Of a DNA stretch of 64,000 nt, positions 17,391 to 26,902 are shown piece after piece. How positions within the stretch are numbered: the first letter of the stretch is position 1; every line of letters starts with the position of its first letter. A program made the translations under genes and the position numbers. The stretch is from NCBI RefSeq assembly GCF_000023585.1, contig NC_012914.1, positions 1,498,501 to 1,562,500 of the forward strand, given 5' to 3'. This DNA is from Paenibacillus sp. JDR-2. GTDB taxonomy: Bacteria > Bacillota > Bacilli > Paenibacillales > Paenibacillaceae. Below the pieces are notes generated by a model. It searched no databases, had not been told where the DNA came from, and saw only the letters and a list, made by a program, of their open reading frames with translations.

Positions 17391-19265
17391 TCAGCTGTAC
17401 TTCTGCCAAATATTGCTGAGGGCAAGAAGAGGCCAAATATAGTTGTTGCTGGCATAATGGGCGTAAACGCTGCCTGGGAGAGCACCGCCGGTCGGATACG
17501 TATAAGTCCAGTCATGGCGGTCAAGGGACTGCAGAAGAGCATCAACGCCACGTTCTAAAGCGGGAGTAGGCTTAGGCAAAGCTGCGGTCAGCCCATCCAG
17601 CGCCCATGCCGTCTGGGATGGCGTGCTGAAATTTAAGGGAACGTAACGTCTGACTTTATCGCTGATACAGGATTCGCCCCAGCCGCCGTCTTCATTTTGG
17701 ACCTGTAGCAGCCAATCGACGCCCTTCTTGACGGCCGGATGATCCTCCGCAATGCCTACGGCCGTCAGCCCTTGAAGCGCGGCACTTGTACCGTGTACAT
17801 AAGTAATGCCCCAGCGCCCGTACCAGCTTCCGTTGCTTTCCTGTTGGGACAGGACCCAGCGCAGGGTGGATTCGATCCAGCTGTTGCCGGCGTTCATGCC
17901 AAGCTCTTGGCCAAGAAACTGCAGCGTACGCGAAGTAAGGTCGACGGTCGACGGATCAACCGCGATATCCTTGGCTCCCTCAAAATTAAAAAAAGTAATC
18001 GGCAGGCGCGAGCCCTGCCGCTCAAACGCCGGCCAGCCGCCGTTATCGTTGCGCATGGTCAGCACCCAGTTCAGTCCGCGCTGCCAGTCCGCTTGCAGCT
18101 CCGGCGTGCGGGAGCTGTAGGGCTGGATGGCGCGAAGGGCGGCGGTCGTATCATCCACATCCGGATAAAGGGTGTTTACGTTAGAGAAGCCCCAGCCGCC
18201 GGCTGGCGTGCCGGGATTACGGATTGCCCAGTCCCCAAGCTGGGTCTGCTGTCTTTGGCGCAGATAGGCGCCGGCATTCTCCAGTGCGGTTGAGGTAGGA
18301 TTTACTCCGGCCTTGCGCAGGGCATGAACGAGCATGGCGGTATCCCATACTTCCGAAGAAGCAATCTGCACATGGCTATTGGCGCATATGACGGAGTGGA
18401 TGCCGGACACCATGCGGTGAATGAGCGGTGAGCTTGAGGAATAGCCAAGCATCAGAAGCACGAGAATCATAAACATGGTGGCCGTCGTATAAGTGAGCAG
18501 CGTACCGTCCGGCTCAAGCCGGTCGAACAGGAATTGAACCGCTTTTTCCTGCGGGGTAGGCGATTCGAAAGGAAGCAGCTCCGACAGCGACAAGGAGCCA
18601 ATCAAGGTGGCTAGGGCTGCAATCCATGGCGAATCGTTCTCGAACCGTTTGGAGCTGCCAGCGAACAAATCGGACAGATCAGGCATGGAGGCGCTATGCT
18701 GCACGAACTGGGCGTTAGCCAGCATAATGATCGGCACGATATGTACGCGGGCATGCCCGGATAAGGAAAAGAGATCGATGCCGATTCCGTTGTCTGAGAA
18801 AAAGACCTCCAGGGGAATACGCATCGATTTTGGCCATGAAGCCTGGCCTGCTGCGGCGAAGATGGCCTGCGTCAGCAGAGAGCGGATTTTGGACAAACCG
18901 CCTTTGCTTAGAATAAACTGCTTCGCCAGCTGCATGCGGGGATCCAGCTTAGTCAAAAAACCGGAGTAGAGCAGCGCAAAATAAGCTTCGGCTGTCGCAT
19001 CCAGATTGCCGTCCTCTTCATCGGGGTATATTTTCCACGTACCGTTAGGAAGCTGTCTGCTCAGGATCCGGCTTGCTATTTGGCGGATTAGCGCTTCATC
19101 CTGGCTGTAGCCAAGCATCCGGAGAATAATGATAAAATAACTGTCCGGCATCGTGCCGGAATCAAAGCAAAGACGCCATGACCCATCTGCTGATTGAAGC
19201 TGCAGAAGCTCGCTGCGCATCTGCTCGATCCTCGCGCGGATTCGATCCATATCCATAGCCCGCAT
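17391..19265 (-). CDS. shc: Squalene-hopene / tetraprenyl-beta-curcumene cyclase
   Basis: Membrane-associated terpene cyclase that folds a linear C30-C35 isoprenoid into a polycycle: hopanoids from squalene, or sporulenes in Bacillus spores. Of 624 residues, the catalytic acid motif is PDVDDTT (DxDD type, about residue 380), and QW-type repeats such as QQESNGSWYGRWG, QVQNEDGGWGESC and RNDNGGWPAF line the sequence. Length matches both SHC (~630) and B. subtilis SqhC (~632), and the two activities cannot be separated by eye. No squalene-synthesis gene is nearby. The start at 19265 follows AAAGGA; an in-frame ATG at 19256 is an alternative. Confidence 0.88.
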   Translation of the reverse strand: MRAMDMDRIRARIEQMRSELLQLQSADGSWRLCFDSGTMPDSYFIIILRMLGYSQDEALIRQIASRILSRQLPNGTWKIYPDEEDGNLDATAEAYFALLYSGFLTKLDPRMQLAKQFILSKGGLSKIRSLLTQAIFAAAGQASWPKSMRIPLEVFFSDNGIGIDLFSLSGHARVHIVPIIMLANAQFVQHSASMPDLSDLFAGSSKRFENDSPWIAALATLIGSLSLSELLPFESPTPQEKAVQFLFDRLEPDGTLLTYTTATMFMILVLLMLGYSSSSPLIHRMVSGIHSVICANSHVQIASSEVWDTAMLVHALRKAGVNPTSTALENAGAYLRQRQQTQLGDWAIRNPGTPAGGWGFSNVNTLYPDVDDTTAALRAIQPYSSRTPELQADWQRGLNWVLTMRNDNGGWPAFERQGSRLPITFFNFEGAKDIAVDPSTVDLTSRTLQFLGQELGMNAGNSWIESTLRWVLSQQESNGSWYGRWGITYVHGTSAALQGLTAVGIAEDHPAVKKGVDWLLQVQNEDGGWGESCISDKVRRYVPLNFSTPSQTAWALDGLTAALPKPTPALERGVDALLQSLDRHDWTYTYPTGGALPGSVYAHYASNNYIWPLLALSNIWQKYS

Positions 19266-19382
19266 TCATTCCTTTGCTGCGATGATATTGCTGCTTGTTA
19301 TGTATATGCGGGAGCAAGCGGGGAAAAGAAGAAGCCTTGCAACTTTCAAGGCGTCATATTCATGAGAGGAGATTCGGAATAG

Positions 19383-19730
19383 ATGTATGATATTACGATT
19401 GATTTATATAGAAATTGGATTGATACGGTGAAGGAAGTTTTCCGGGGCTCGGGCAATCCGATTCCGGGAAATGCGAGCGACTCGGAGGTAGCCATCCTGT
19501 ATTTCCGGCAGACGGTCCAGTCGGATGAAGAAGCCGCGGCGCAGCAGCATGCGAATGAAGAAAGGCTTCAAGGCATGCAACAGGCCATTATGAACAATTT
19601 CGAATCGGTTATTTTGCCGGATATCCGAAAACGTACCCGCTACGAAGGCAACCGCTTCTGCTTCCAATGGGTGTACAACAACGGTGAACATATTATCGAG
19701 GAGTATTCGTCTTACCGCATTCCGGTATAG
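19383..19730 (+). CDS. Hypothetical protein, 115 residues
   Basis: Not recognised. It is acidic and soluble with no signal peptide or membrane helix. It starts MYDITIDLYRNWIDTVKEVF, has a Gln/Glu-rich middle (DEEAAAQQHANEERLQGMQQ) and an aromatic C-terminal part (CFQWVYNNGEH). The ATG at 19383 follows GAGGAGA. The ribosome binding site, codon usage like its neighbours and a dedicated terminator support a real gene. It is divergent from the cyclase gene. Confidence 0.7.
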   Translation: MYDITIDLYRNWIDTVKEVFRGSGNPIPGNASDSEVAILYFRQTVQSDEEAAAQQHANEERLQGMQQAIMNNFESVILPDIRKRTRYEGNRFCFQWVYNNGEHIIEEYSSYRIPV

Positions 19731-19735
19731 AATCG

Positions 19736-19775
19736 AAAAAAAAGGCTGACCAGTCTAAAGACCGGTCAGCCTTTT
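19736..19775. terminator. Bidirectional terminator
   Basis: AAAGGCTGACC..GTCT with AGAC..GGTCAGCCTTT around AA, A-run on the left and T-run on the right, between convergent genes. Confidence 0.9.
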
Positions 19776-19780
19776 AATCA

Positions 19781-20077
19781 TTATTCATCCGCTTCCTTAT
19801 AATTCTCCTTGCAGAAAGCAAGCAGCTCCTGCTCTTCGTCTTCCTCTAATTCGAAGTCGAGCAGCTTGTCCGTCACGCGCTCGATCAGCTCATGCTTGAT
19901 CAGACGGCCGCCGCCTTCCTCTTCGCTGTATACGGCGCGGATATAAACGCCGTTACTCGAATACAATTCGTCTTCTTCATCCAGATCGATATCGACCAGG
20001 AACTCGTAACGGCGTCCGGATAAGATGCCAAACGGATCTTTAATAAATTCTACGCTATAACTCGTAATCTCTAGCAT
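19781..20077 (-). CDS. DUF6509-like small acidic protein
   Basis: A 98-residue acidic protein. It begins MLEITSYSVEFIKDPFGILSG and has a long acidic tail (LEEDEEQELLAFCKENYKEADE in its last quarter). It resembles the DUF6509 family of Bacillota, whose function is unknown; this assignment is from memory of the pattern. ATG 20077 is supported by AAAGGAT eight bases upstream. It begins four bases after the stop of the pseudouridine synthase gene and is most likely its operon partner. Confidence 0.7.
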   Translation of the reverse strand: MLEITSYSVEFIKDPFGILSGRRYEFLVDIDLDEEDELYSSNGVYIRAVYSEEEGGGRLIKHELIERVTDKLLDFELEEDEEQELLAFCKENYKEADE

Positions 20078-20081
20078 ACGA

Positions 20082-21050
20082 TCATCCTTTGCTTCTTCTG
20101 TTGTCTGTCGTGGCTGCCGCATTCCGGAGCGGATTGTAGAACAGCTTAGGTATTCCGGTATCAAACTTCAGCAGTTTCCCCGTTACCGGGTGCTCGAAGG
20201 CAAGTACCCGCGCGTGAAGGCCAAGACGGCCGATCGGTTTGGTTGTTGAGCCGTATTTTTTATCTCCTGCGATAGGGTGCCCGATATCCTGCATATGAAC
20301 GCGGATTTGGTTTTTTCGGCCCGTCTCCAGATGGACCTCAACGAGCGAAAAGACTTTTCCCGCCTGCAGCAGCTTATAGTGGGTTACCGCATGTTGTCCG
20401 TCGTTCGGGTGAGGGCTGGAATACATCCTGAGCGTCTTGGTTTCCTTCAGCCAGGAGGAGATGGTGCCTTCTTGCCGCTTAACCTCGCCCTCTACGAGCG
20501 CGACATAAGAGCGTTCCTTCACGATCGTCTGCCACTCTTCCTGCAGCTTTTGCTGCACGGCTTCGCTCTTGGCGAACATCAGCACCCCGGAGGTATCCCG
20601 GTCGAGGCGGTGAACGATAAAGATCCGGTTCTTTGGATCGGACTCGCGAACATAAGCCATCAACTGGCGGTAAGCGGTCATATCGGTTTCTTTGTCCGAA
20701 GCTATAGTAAGAAGTCCCGCCTCTTTGCTTGCCACAATGACATGCTCGTCCTCGTGCAGAATCGTAAGTCCGATGAGGGGAAACTTCTCTTTTTCCCGTT
20801 CCTTGCGGATGACAACCGTTTCTCCGGGCTGAAGCGGGTAGTTATATTTCGTTTCGACGCGGTCATTTACGTATACCTGACCATGCGCCAGCAGCGATTT
20901 GACCGAATTGCGGCCCTGGTTCAGATGAGCCAATAAAAAAGCGAGCAGCTCGGATGCCTCGGCAACGGCATACGACTTGTTTTGCGTGACCGTACCCTTT
21001 TTAGATGAAGCGCTTTTAGCCGGGCCATGGCTATTAGGTTTCTTTGACAT
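20082..21050 (-). CDS. RluA family 23S rRNA/tRNA pseudouridine synthase
   Basis: Isomerises uridine to pseudouridine in structured RNA. It has 322 residues: a low-complexity basic N-terminus, an S4 RNA-binding domain (about 35-85, with NSVKSLLAHGQVYVND), and the catalytic RluA domain with HRLDRDTSGVLMFAKS, whose second aspartate-containing segment holds the catalytic Asp. ARVLAFEHPVTGKLL ends the fold. The ATG at 21050 follows AGGAGGA. The exact RNA target (RluC/RluD-like site) cannot be read off. It is followed after four bases by the small acidic gene. Confidence 0.92.
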   Translation of the reverse strand: MSKKPNSHGPAKSASSKKGTVTQNKSYAVAEASELLAFLLAHLNQGRNSVKSLLAHGQVYVNDRVETKYNYPLQPGETVVIRKEREKEKFPLIGLTILHEDEHVIVASKEAGLLTIASDKETDMTAYRQLMAYVRESDPKNRIFIVHRLDRDTSGVLMFAKSEAVQQKLQEEWQTIVKERSYVALVEGEVKRQEGTISSWLKETKTLRMYSSPHPNDGQHAVTHYKLLQAGKVFSLVEVHLETGRKNQIRVHMQDIGHPIAGDKKYGSTTKPIGRLGLHARVLAFEHPVTGKLLKFDTGIPKLFYNPLRNAAATTDNRRSKG

Positions 21051-21293
21051 GACTTTAAGTTCCTCCTGCGCTTGAATTGCTCAAGCTTGACTGCAATCAC
21101 TATACCATGATCGGCTTTGCAAATTCTACACAGAACCCTTCACACTCCGTTCATGTTGAGCCGATATAATAGGCATTGGCATTATTAACCTATGAAACCA
21201 TTTTCATAGACAAACAAAGGCAGATAGTGGTACGATAGACTAATCTATCATTTTAGCTGGTAATACAGTAAAAATTTGGAGGAAAAAGTAATC

Positions 21294-22841
21294 GTGAAAA
21301 GAAAATTATCCTATACCTTGTTAACTCCGCTGCTTGCAGCAGGCCTCCTGCTTTCTCCTCTCGCAGCTCCGCAGCATGCCGCAGCCGCAACGTCACCCGT
21401 TAAATTCGCCGCTACGGCCAAAGCTTCCGCCATCAGCGTCTACGTCGATGATAAGAAGCTGTCGCTCTCGAAATCTCCCTATACGAAAAATGGCGTAACC
21501 TTCGTTCCGATGCGCGAGCTGTTCAAAGCCTTGAATGCCTCCGTAACCTGGGAAGAGAAGGCGCAGACGATAATCATCCGCAAGGATTATACATCCATCA
21601 CGCTTACGATCGGCAACAAAGTAGCTCTTATTAACGGCAAGTCGGTGAAGCTGGATGCCGCGCCGGAAATCAAGAACAATACGACCTTTGTTCCGGCCCG
21701 TTTCGTAGCGGAATCGCTTGGCGGAACAGTGAAATGGGATAATGCCAAGCAAACCGTGCGAATCACAACCGAGGAATACGAATTCCAAAAGGAGTACGAG
21801 CAGCTTCAGGAGGAACTGAATAACCGTCCGAAATATACGCCGCAGCAAATCGTTGATATGTACGATGACAGCGTGGTAACCATTACGACCAATTTGGGTC
21901 TGGGCAGCGGCGTTGTTATTGGCGACCGTTATGTTCTTACCAATTATCACGTGATGCAGGATGCCTCCTCGGCAACGGTTATTACGGTGAACAACAAACA
22001 GATTAAGGTATCAGGCGTTGTTACATACAGCCAAAACAACGATTTGGCGATCATCCAAACCGACCAGTCGATTGGTTCGACGCCGGTCGAAGTGGGCTAC
22101 AGCAGCCTGAACGTGAAAAAAGGCGATAAGGTTGTTGCGATCGGAAGTCCGCTTGGTCTTCAAAATACGGTTTCCGACGGTCTAGTCAGCAATATCATAT
22201 ATGATGGCAGCACACGCTACATCCAGACCAGTGCCCCGATCGACCATGGCAGCTCCGGAGGCGCTCTGTTTGATGAATACGGCGAGCTGGTAGGCATCAC
22301 ATCCGCGGGTTATACGTCGCAAGCGGATTTGAATTTCGCGGTCTCGACGGTTTATGCGGCGATGCTGATGGAGGATCTCCCGAAGGAGCCTTCTACCAAA
22401 GTGAAATTCCTCGACCCAACCCTGCCGGACACGCTTGTTGGTCAATCGGAGGATAAAATTGCGGCTTTATTGAAAGAGCAATTTGGCGTATTCTCGACGG
22501 AACAAGGAGAAGCGGAGCTGACCAACTGGAAGGTTACGCGGGATTCCCAAGGCTGGCTTGTGATTACGACGGATATGGATCCCGTATTCTATACGTATTA
22601 CGGCGGGCAGAATAAAGAGGGTCTTCGCACCTGGGCTATTAACTTAGCCACAGAGCTTCATCGCATGCTGCCTGACGATAAGATTCAATTCCAGATTTAT
22701 TACGACCGTATTTTCGGCTTCGAACCACGCGGGTTTGACGCAAGCGTAGTGAAGGCGCTTGGCAATGATAAATGGGAGGTTCGCTTCCCGATTCTGGATA
22801 TGCAATTTAAAGATCAGCTATATATTAACATGAAGGACTAA
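21294..22841 (+). CDS. Secreted trypsin-like serine protease with copper amine oxidase-like N-terminal domain
   Basis: Exported protease, 515 residues from GTG 21294 (GGAGG about 11 bases upstream). An N-terminal signal peptide ends near QHAAAA. Residues about 47-157 form a copper-amine-oxidase N-terminal-like module with the repeated FVPMRELFKAL / FVPARFVAESLGG signature, common in Paenibacillus surface proteins. The S1C/HtrA-like domain follows with H219 (LTNYHVMQ), D250 (NNDLAII) and S321 (GSSGGALF). There is no PDZ domain; the last ~130 residues are unassigned. The substrate is unknown. It is a single gene between divergent and terminator-bounded neighbours. Confidence 0.88.
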   Translation: MKRKLSYTLLTPLLAAGLLLSPLAAPQHAAAATSPVKFAATAKASAISVYVDDKKLSLSKSPYTKNGVTFVPMRELFKALNASVTWEEKAQTIIIRKDYTSITLTIGNKVALINGKSVKLDAAPEIKNNTTFVPARFVAESLGGTVKWDNAKQTVRITTEEYEFQKEYEQLQEELNNRPKYTPQQIVDMYDDSVVTITTNLGLGSGVVIGDRYVLTNYHVMQDASSATVITVNNKQIKVSGVVTYSQNNDLAIIQTDQSIGSTPVEVGYSSLNVKKGDKVVAIGSPLGLQNTVSDGLVSNIIYDGSTRYIQTSAPIDHGSSGGALFDEYGELVGITSAGYTSQADLNFAVSTVYAAMLMEDLPKEPSTKVKFLDPTLPDTLVGQSEDKIAALLKEQFGVFSTEQGEAELTNWKVTRDSQGWLVITTDMDPVFYTYYGGQNKEGLRTWAINLATELHRMLPDDKIQFQIYYDRIFGFEPRGFDASVVKALGNDKWEVRFPILDMQFKDQLYINMKD

Positions 22842-22855
22842 TTCTCCATTATACG

Positions 22856-22915
22856 AAAAAGAGGCTTACCGTTGGGCAGCATGGATGCTCCCTGCGGCGG
22901 GCCTCTTCTTTTTTC
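22856..22915 (+). terminator. Terminator of the secreted protease gene
   Basis: Long imperfect stem beginning AAAAAGAGGC and closing GCCTCTT, with T-rich tail. Confidence 0.8.
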
Positions 22916-22972
22916 GCCGTGTTTTCGGTACAATAGGGTAAGCTTGCATAAGAGCAGAAAGAGGTACCTTTG

Positions 22973-24799
22973 ATGAAAGTTGTGTTATCCACGCTAAATG
23001 CCAAATATATTCATACTTCGCTTGCCCTGCGGTGCCTGAAGGCGTACAGCGGCGAGCATTTTGATATGGAAATTGCCGAATACACGATTAAAGATCCCGT
23101 GATGAATATCGTTTCGGATATTTTTTCGCGCAAACCGGATGTCGTTGGCTTCTCCTGCTACATCTGGAATATTGAAGAGACGATTACCGTCATCAATATG
23201 CTGCGCAAAATTATGCCGGAGATCAAAATTATCCTTGGCGGACCGGAAGTGAGCTACGACACGGAATATTGGATGGAGCGAATTTCCGAGGTTGATTTTA
23301 TCGTTGTTGGCGAAGGGGAAGAGACCTTCCATCATTTGCTGACGGAGATTGAGGGAGCCGGCAAATACCATATGGTGTTCGGCATTGCTTACCGCAAGCA
23401 GCGCGAGGACCGGGTAGAGATTCTTCTGAATCCGGGCCGTCCGAAGCTGGATCTGGCGACGCTGCCGTCTCCGCACCGCTTCGAGGAGGATATTCCTCAT
23501 CTGGGCAGCCGGGTCGTTTATTTCGAGACAAGCCGCGGCTGTCCGTTCAGCTGCCAATTCTGCTTGTCGAGTATCGAGGTTGGGGTCCGGTATTTCGATA
23601 TGGAGCGGACGAAGGCCGATATTACGTATTTGATCGATTCCGGCGCGAAGCTGATCAAGTTCGTGGACCGTACCTTTAACATCAAGCGGGACTATGCGCT
23701 CGAGATGTTCAAATTCCTGATCGAGAACCACCGCGGCTGCGTATTCCAGTTCGAGATTACCGCTGATATTATGCGGCCGGAGGTACTTGATTATTTGGCG
23801 GAGCATGCACCGCCGGGTGTATTCCGCTTCGAGATTGGCGTTCAATCGACCAATGATCCGACCAATGAGGCGGTGCAGCGCCGCCAGAACTGGAAGAAGC
23901 TCGTGCGGACCGTTACGAAGGTGAAGGAATCGGGCAAGATCGACCAGCATTTGGACTTGATCGCAGGCTTGCCTCTCGAGAATTACGATACGTTCCGCGG
24001 AACGTTTAACGATGTGTTCGAGCTGGGGCCGGAGGAGCTGCAGCTAGGCTTCCTGAAGATGCTGCGCGGTACGGGCTTACGGCGGGACGCCGATAAGTGG
24101 GGCTATATTTATATGGACCATGCGCCGTACGAAATGCTTGGCAACGAGCTGATGCCATTCGGCGATATCGTGCGGATCAAGAGGGTAGAGGATGTGCTGG
24201 AGAAGTACTGGAACGCGCACCGGATGGACCGGACTTTAGGTTACCTGGTTAATAAGGTCTTTCCTTCACCGTTTGATTTCTTCCAATACTTTGGCGACTT
24301 CTGGGAGGAGAGGGGCTGGCAGAAGATTGGGCATCAGCTTGAAGACCTGTTCTCAAGGCTCTGGGCATTCCTGTCCGAGTACAAAGCTGGTGCGGCATCC
24401 GAAGAAGCGGCTAAGCTTGATTTGGATGTCGTGCTTGGCCTCATGAAGTACGATTACTTCTTGAACCATAACTATAAACCGCGGAAAACTTGGTGGGAAT
24501 TCACGATGGAGAAATCGGAATGGAGCGGCTGGATGCGCCGACTTGCCGAGCGTCCGGAGGAAGTATCCCAGGCATTTGCCGATCTGCAGCTGAACGAGAA
24601 GGAGCTTTACAAGCATACGGTTATCGAGCTGCTTCCGTTTGACCTCGAGCATTATCTGGCAACGGGCGAGGTTGTCAAGAGCAGCCATACGCTGCTTGCC
24701 GTCCTGTATGCGCTGGGCGGAGGAGAGCGTCAGGCGAAGCCAACGCCTAAGCCGGTTATTATGAAGGTAAGCTCGGATGCCATGTCCGTAGGTTTCTAA
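22973..24799 (+). CDS. B12-binding radical SAM protein (DUF4080)
   Basis: Radical SAM enzyme of unknown substrate, 608 residues. The N-terminal ~130 residues are a cobalamin-binding-like domain (VVGFSCYIWN, IILGGPEVSYD, VVGEGEETFH). The radical SAM core has the iron-sulfur motif CPFSCQFC (about residues 189-196), preceded by ETSRG. The C-terminal ~200 residues match the DUF4080 extension. ATG 22973 is preceded by AAAGAGGT. Such proteins are widespread in Bacillota as single genes, and no neighbour indicates the reaction. Confidence 0.88.
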   Translation: MKVVLSTLNAKYIHTSLALRCLKAYSGEHFDMEIAEYTIKDPVMNIVSDIFSRKPDVVGFSCYIWNIEETITVINMLRKIMPEIKIILGGPEVSYDTEYWMERISEVDFIVVGEGEETFHHLLTEIEGAGKYHMVFGIAYRKQREDRVEILLNPGRPKLDLATLPSPHRFEEDIPHLGSRVVYFETSRGCPFSCQFCLSSIEVGVRYFDMERTKADITYLIDSGAKLIKFVDRTFNIKRDYALEMFKFLIENHRGCVFQFEITADIMRPEVLDYLAEHAPPGVFRFEIGVQSTNDPTNEAVQRRQNWKKLVRTVTKVKESGKIDQHLDLIAGLPLENYDTFRGTFNDVFELGPEELQLGFLKMLRGTGLRRDADKWGYIYMDHAPYEMLGNELMPFGDIVRIKRVEDVLEKYWNAHRMDRTLGYLVNKVFPSPFDFFQYFGDFWEERGWQKIGHQLEDLFSRLWAFLSEYKAGAASEEAAKLDLDVVLGLMKYDYFLNHNYKPRKTWWEFTMEKSEWSGWMRRLAERPEEVSQAFADLQLNEKELYKHTVIELLPFDLEHYLATGEVVKSSHTLLAVLYALGGGERQAKPTPKPVIMKVSSDAMSVGF

Positions 24800-24808
24800 A
24801 AGAGTAAG

Positions 24809-24832
24809 GCCGCCCTTGAGGCGGCTTTTTTT
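24809..24832 (+). terminator. Terminator of the radical SAM gene
   Basis: GCCGCC-CTTGA-GGCGGC followed by T7. Confidence 0.92.
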
Positions 24833-24922
24833 GCTTGCGCCCATATAAAACCATTGCTCGCGGCTACTCATATGATACAATAAGAAGCTATGTGGAACGT
24901 TGAGTAAAAGGAGTTACTATAC

Positions 24923-25597
24923 ATGGAACATGTCATTCCTTCTAATGCGCTTATTACGATAGCCGGTACGGTTGGAGTCGGCAAATCGACGTTAACGTCT
25001 GCTTTGGCCGAGCGTCTTGGCTTCCGGACTTCGCTGGAGCAGGTCGAGCATAACCCGTATCTGGAGAAGTTTTACCATGATTTCGAGCGGTGGAGCTTCC
25101 ATTTGCAAATCTATTTTCTGGCCGAGCGCTTTAAAGAGCAGAAGGCGATTTTTGAGGCGGGCGGAGGATTTGTGCAGGACCGTTCCATTTACGAGGATAC
25201 CGGCATCTTTGCGAAAATGCATGCGGATCAGGGAACGATGACCGCAACGGATTATGCGACTTATACAAGCTTGTTCGAAGCGATGGTTATGACGCCGTAT
25301 TTTCCGCATCCGGATGTTCTGATTTATTTGGAAGGTAGCCTGCCGTCCATTGTGAACCGGATTACGGCGCGCGGGCGGGAGATGGAAATCCAGACGGAAC
25401 GCGCTTATTGGGAGCGGATGCATGAACGTTATGCAGCTTGGATTGGCGAGTTTAACGCTTGTCCGGTGCTTAGGCTGAACATTGACGAGTATGATGTTCA
25501 CGATCCGGCATCGCTGGAAGGAATTATCGCGCAAATCAGCAGCGTAATTGGGGCGTCGAGGCTGGCAAAGGCACAGGCGGCTGCTGCAAGCGAATAG
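24923..25597 (+). CDS. Deoxynucleoside kinase
   Basis: Phosphorylates deoxynucleosides (deoxyguanosine/deoxyadenosine type) for salvage, using ATP, in the cytoplasm. It has 224 residues: Walker A GTVGVGKST (about 15-23), QIYFLAERFK, the DRS motif QDRSIYEDTGIFA and the lid segment RITARGREME. These match the dGK/dAK family of Bacillota. The ATG follows AAAGGAG. It is a single gene between two terminators. Substrate preference cannot be settled from sequence alone. Confidence 0.88.
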   Translation: MEHVIPSNALITIAGTVGVGKSTLTSALAERLGFRTSLEQVEHNPYLEKFYHDFERWSFHLQIYFLAERFKEQKAIFEAGGGFVQDRSIYEDTGIFAKMHADQGTMTATDYATYTSLFEAMVMTPYFPHPDVLIYLEGSLPSIVNRITARGREMEIQTERAYWERMHERYAAWIGEFNACPVLRLNIDEYDVHDPASLEGIIAQISSVIGASRLAKAQAAAASE

Positions 25598-25601
25598 GTA
25601 T

Positions 25602-25634
25602 AAAAAACTGCCGGGGCATCCCGGCAGTTTTTTT
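25602..25634. terminator. Bidirectional terminator
   Basis: AAAAAACTGCCGGG-GCAT-CCCGGCAGTTTTTTT, perfectly symmetrical, between convergent genes. Confidence 0.93.
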
Positions 25635-25640
25635 GCGTGT

Positions 25641-26879
25641 TTATATAGATTTGTCTGAACCTGAACCTATGCCCGCATGCGCCAGATTGGTTTTTGGTTT
25701 AAGGAAGATATTCAGCCGTTCCGTAAACAGGAACATGGCTGCCGTACATAGGACGATATAGAACGGGAAAATGCCGATTGTAATCGAGGAAGCCAATAAA
25801 CCAAGAAGCGGCGGCATAAGCGTGCTGCCTGTGTATGCCACGGCCATTTGGTAACCCATAATGGACTGCGATTGCCTCTTCCCGAACCGTACCGGCGTTT
25901 CATGCAGCATACAAGGGTAGATGGGGGCAAGGCCAAAGCCAACAGTGATTAAGCCGGCAAGCGCAAAGCCTTCTGGCAGCGGAAGGAAGAGCAGCAGGGC
26001 GCCGATTAAGGCGATCAGCTGGCCTCCGCGGATCAGATTGCGGTTGCTGACTTTGAAGGTGATGAAGCCCGTAATAAACCGGCCAGCCGTAATGCCCGCA
26101 TAGTAGAGCGACACCCACTGCGCAGCCGTGGAAGCGGACACGCTTTTCATATTTACAAGAAAACTGCTGCCCCAGAGGCCTACTGCCGCTTCAATCCCGC
26201 AGTACAGCATGAAGGAAACGAGAGCAAGCTTGACGCCTCTGATTTTTAACGGATGACCGGCTGCAGCTTTCTCCGCGGGCTCGGTTACAGCTTCCTCCTG
26301 CGCGGCGCGGGCTGAGACTCTGTTGTGGATTTTGGCGACCCGGTCCCATAAAGGGAGGGAGAAGAACAGGATGACGACAAGCGCGCATTGGACAGCGGCC
26401 ACGGTCAGATAGCCGTATCTCCAGGCGTTATTGGTAATAAATTGAGCCATAATGACAGGTCCAAGCGTAGCGCCTACGCCCCAGAAGCAATGCAGCCAGC
26501 TCATATGATGCGCTTTGTAATGGGCGGCAACGTAGTTATTCAAGCCGGCGTCAACCGCTCCTGCTCCAAGCCCTAGCGGAATCGCGCAAATAAGCAGCCA
26601 GACCAGGGATGGTGATGTGGCATAGCCAAGCAGGGCGCCCGCGGTCATGACACAACTGACCAAGGTTACTCTTCCGGTGCCAAAGCGGTTAAGAATCGTG
26701 CCGCTGGCGAGACTGGATACGATTGTTCCGGCAGCAATGGACATATACAGCACTCCTGCCGCTCCGAGGGGAGCATTGAGCTCCGGCCGCATGACCGGCC
26801 ACGCCGTTCCGAGCAGGGAGTCCGGCAAGCCTAGACTGATAAAAGCCAAATAAATAATGATCAGAAAAAAAGTTGCCAT
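25641..26879 (-). CDS. Major facilitator superfamily transporter
   Basis: Membrane transporter with about 12 hydrophobic helices, 412 residues. The opening LAFISLGLPDSLLGTAWP and GAGAVDAGLNNYVA resemble the sugar-MFS (FucP/YfkF-like) branch, so a sugar or small solute is likely but not proven. The start is taken at the ATG at 26879: AGGTGA lies six bases upstream, whereas it abuts the ATG at 26885. It is 23 bp downstream of a ROK-family regulator in the same direction, so the pair is probably one operon with the regulator controlling the transporter. Confidence 0.85.
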   Translation of the reverse strand: MATFFLIIIYLAFISLGLPDSLLGTAWPVMRPELNAPLGAAGVLYMSIAAGTIVSSLASGTILNRFGTGRVTLVSCVMTAGALLGYATSPSLVWLLICAIPLGLGAGAVDAGLNNYVAAHYKAHHMSWLHCFWGVGATLGPVIMAQFITNNAWRYGYLTVAAVQCALVVILFFSLPLWDRVAKIHNRVSARAAQEEAVTEPAEKAAAGHPLKIRGVKLALVSFMLYCGIEAAVGLWGSSFLVNMKSVSASTAAQWVSLYYAGITAGRFITGFITFKVSNRNLIRGGQLIALIGALLLFLPLPEGFALAGLITVGFGLAPIYPCMLHETPVRFGKRQSQSIMGYQMAVAYTGSTLMPPLLGLLASSITIGIFPFYIVLCTAAMFLFTERLNIFLKPKTNLAHAGIGSGSDKSI

Positions 26880-26902
26880 GCTCATTCACCTGTTTCTTTT
26901 AT

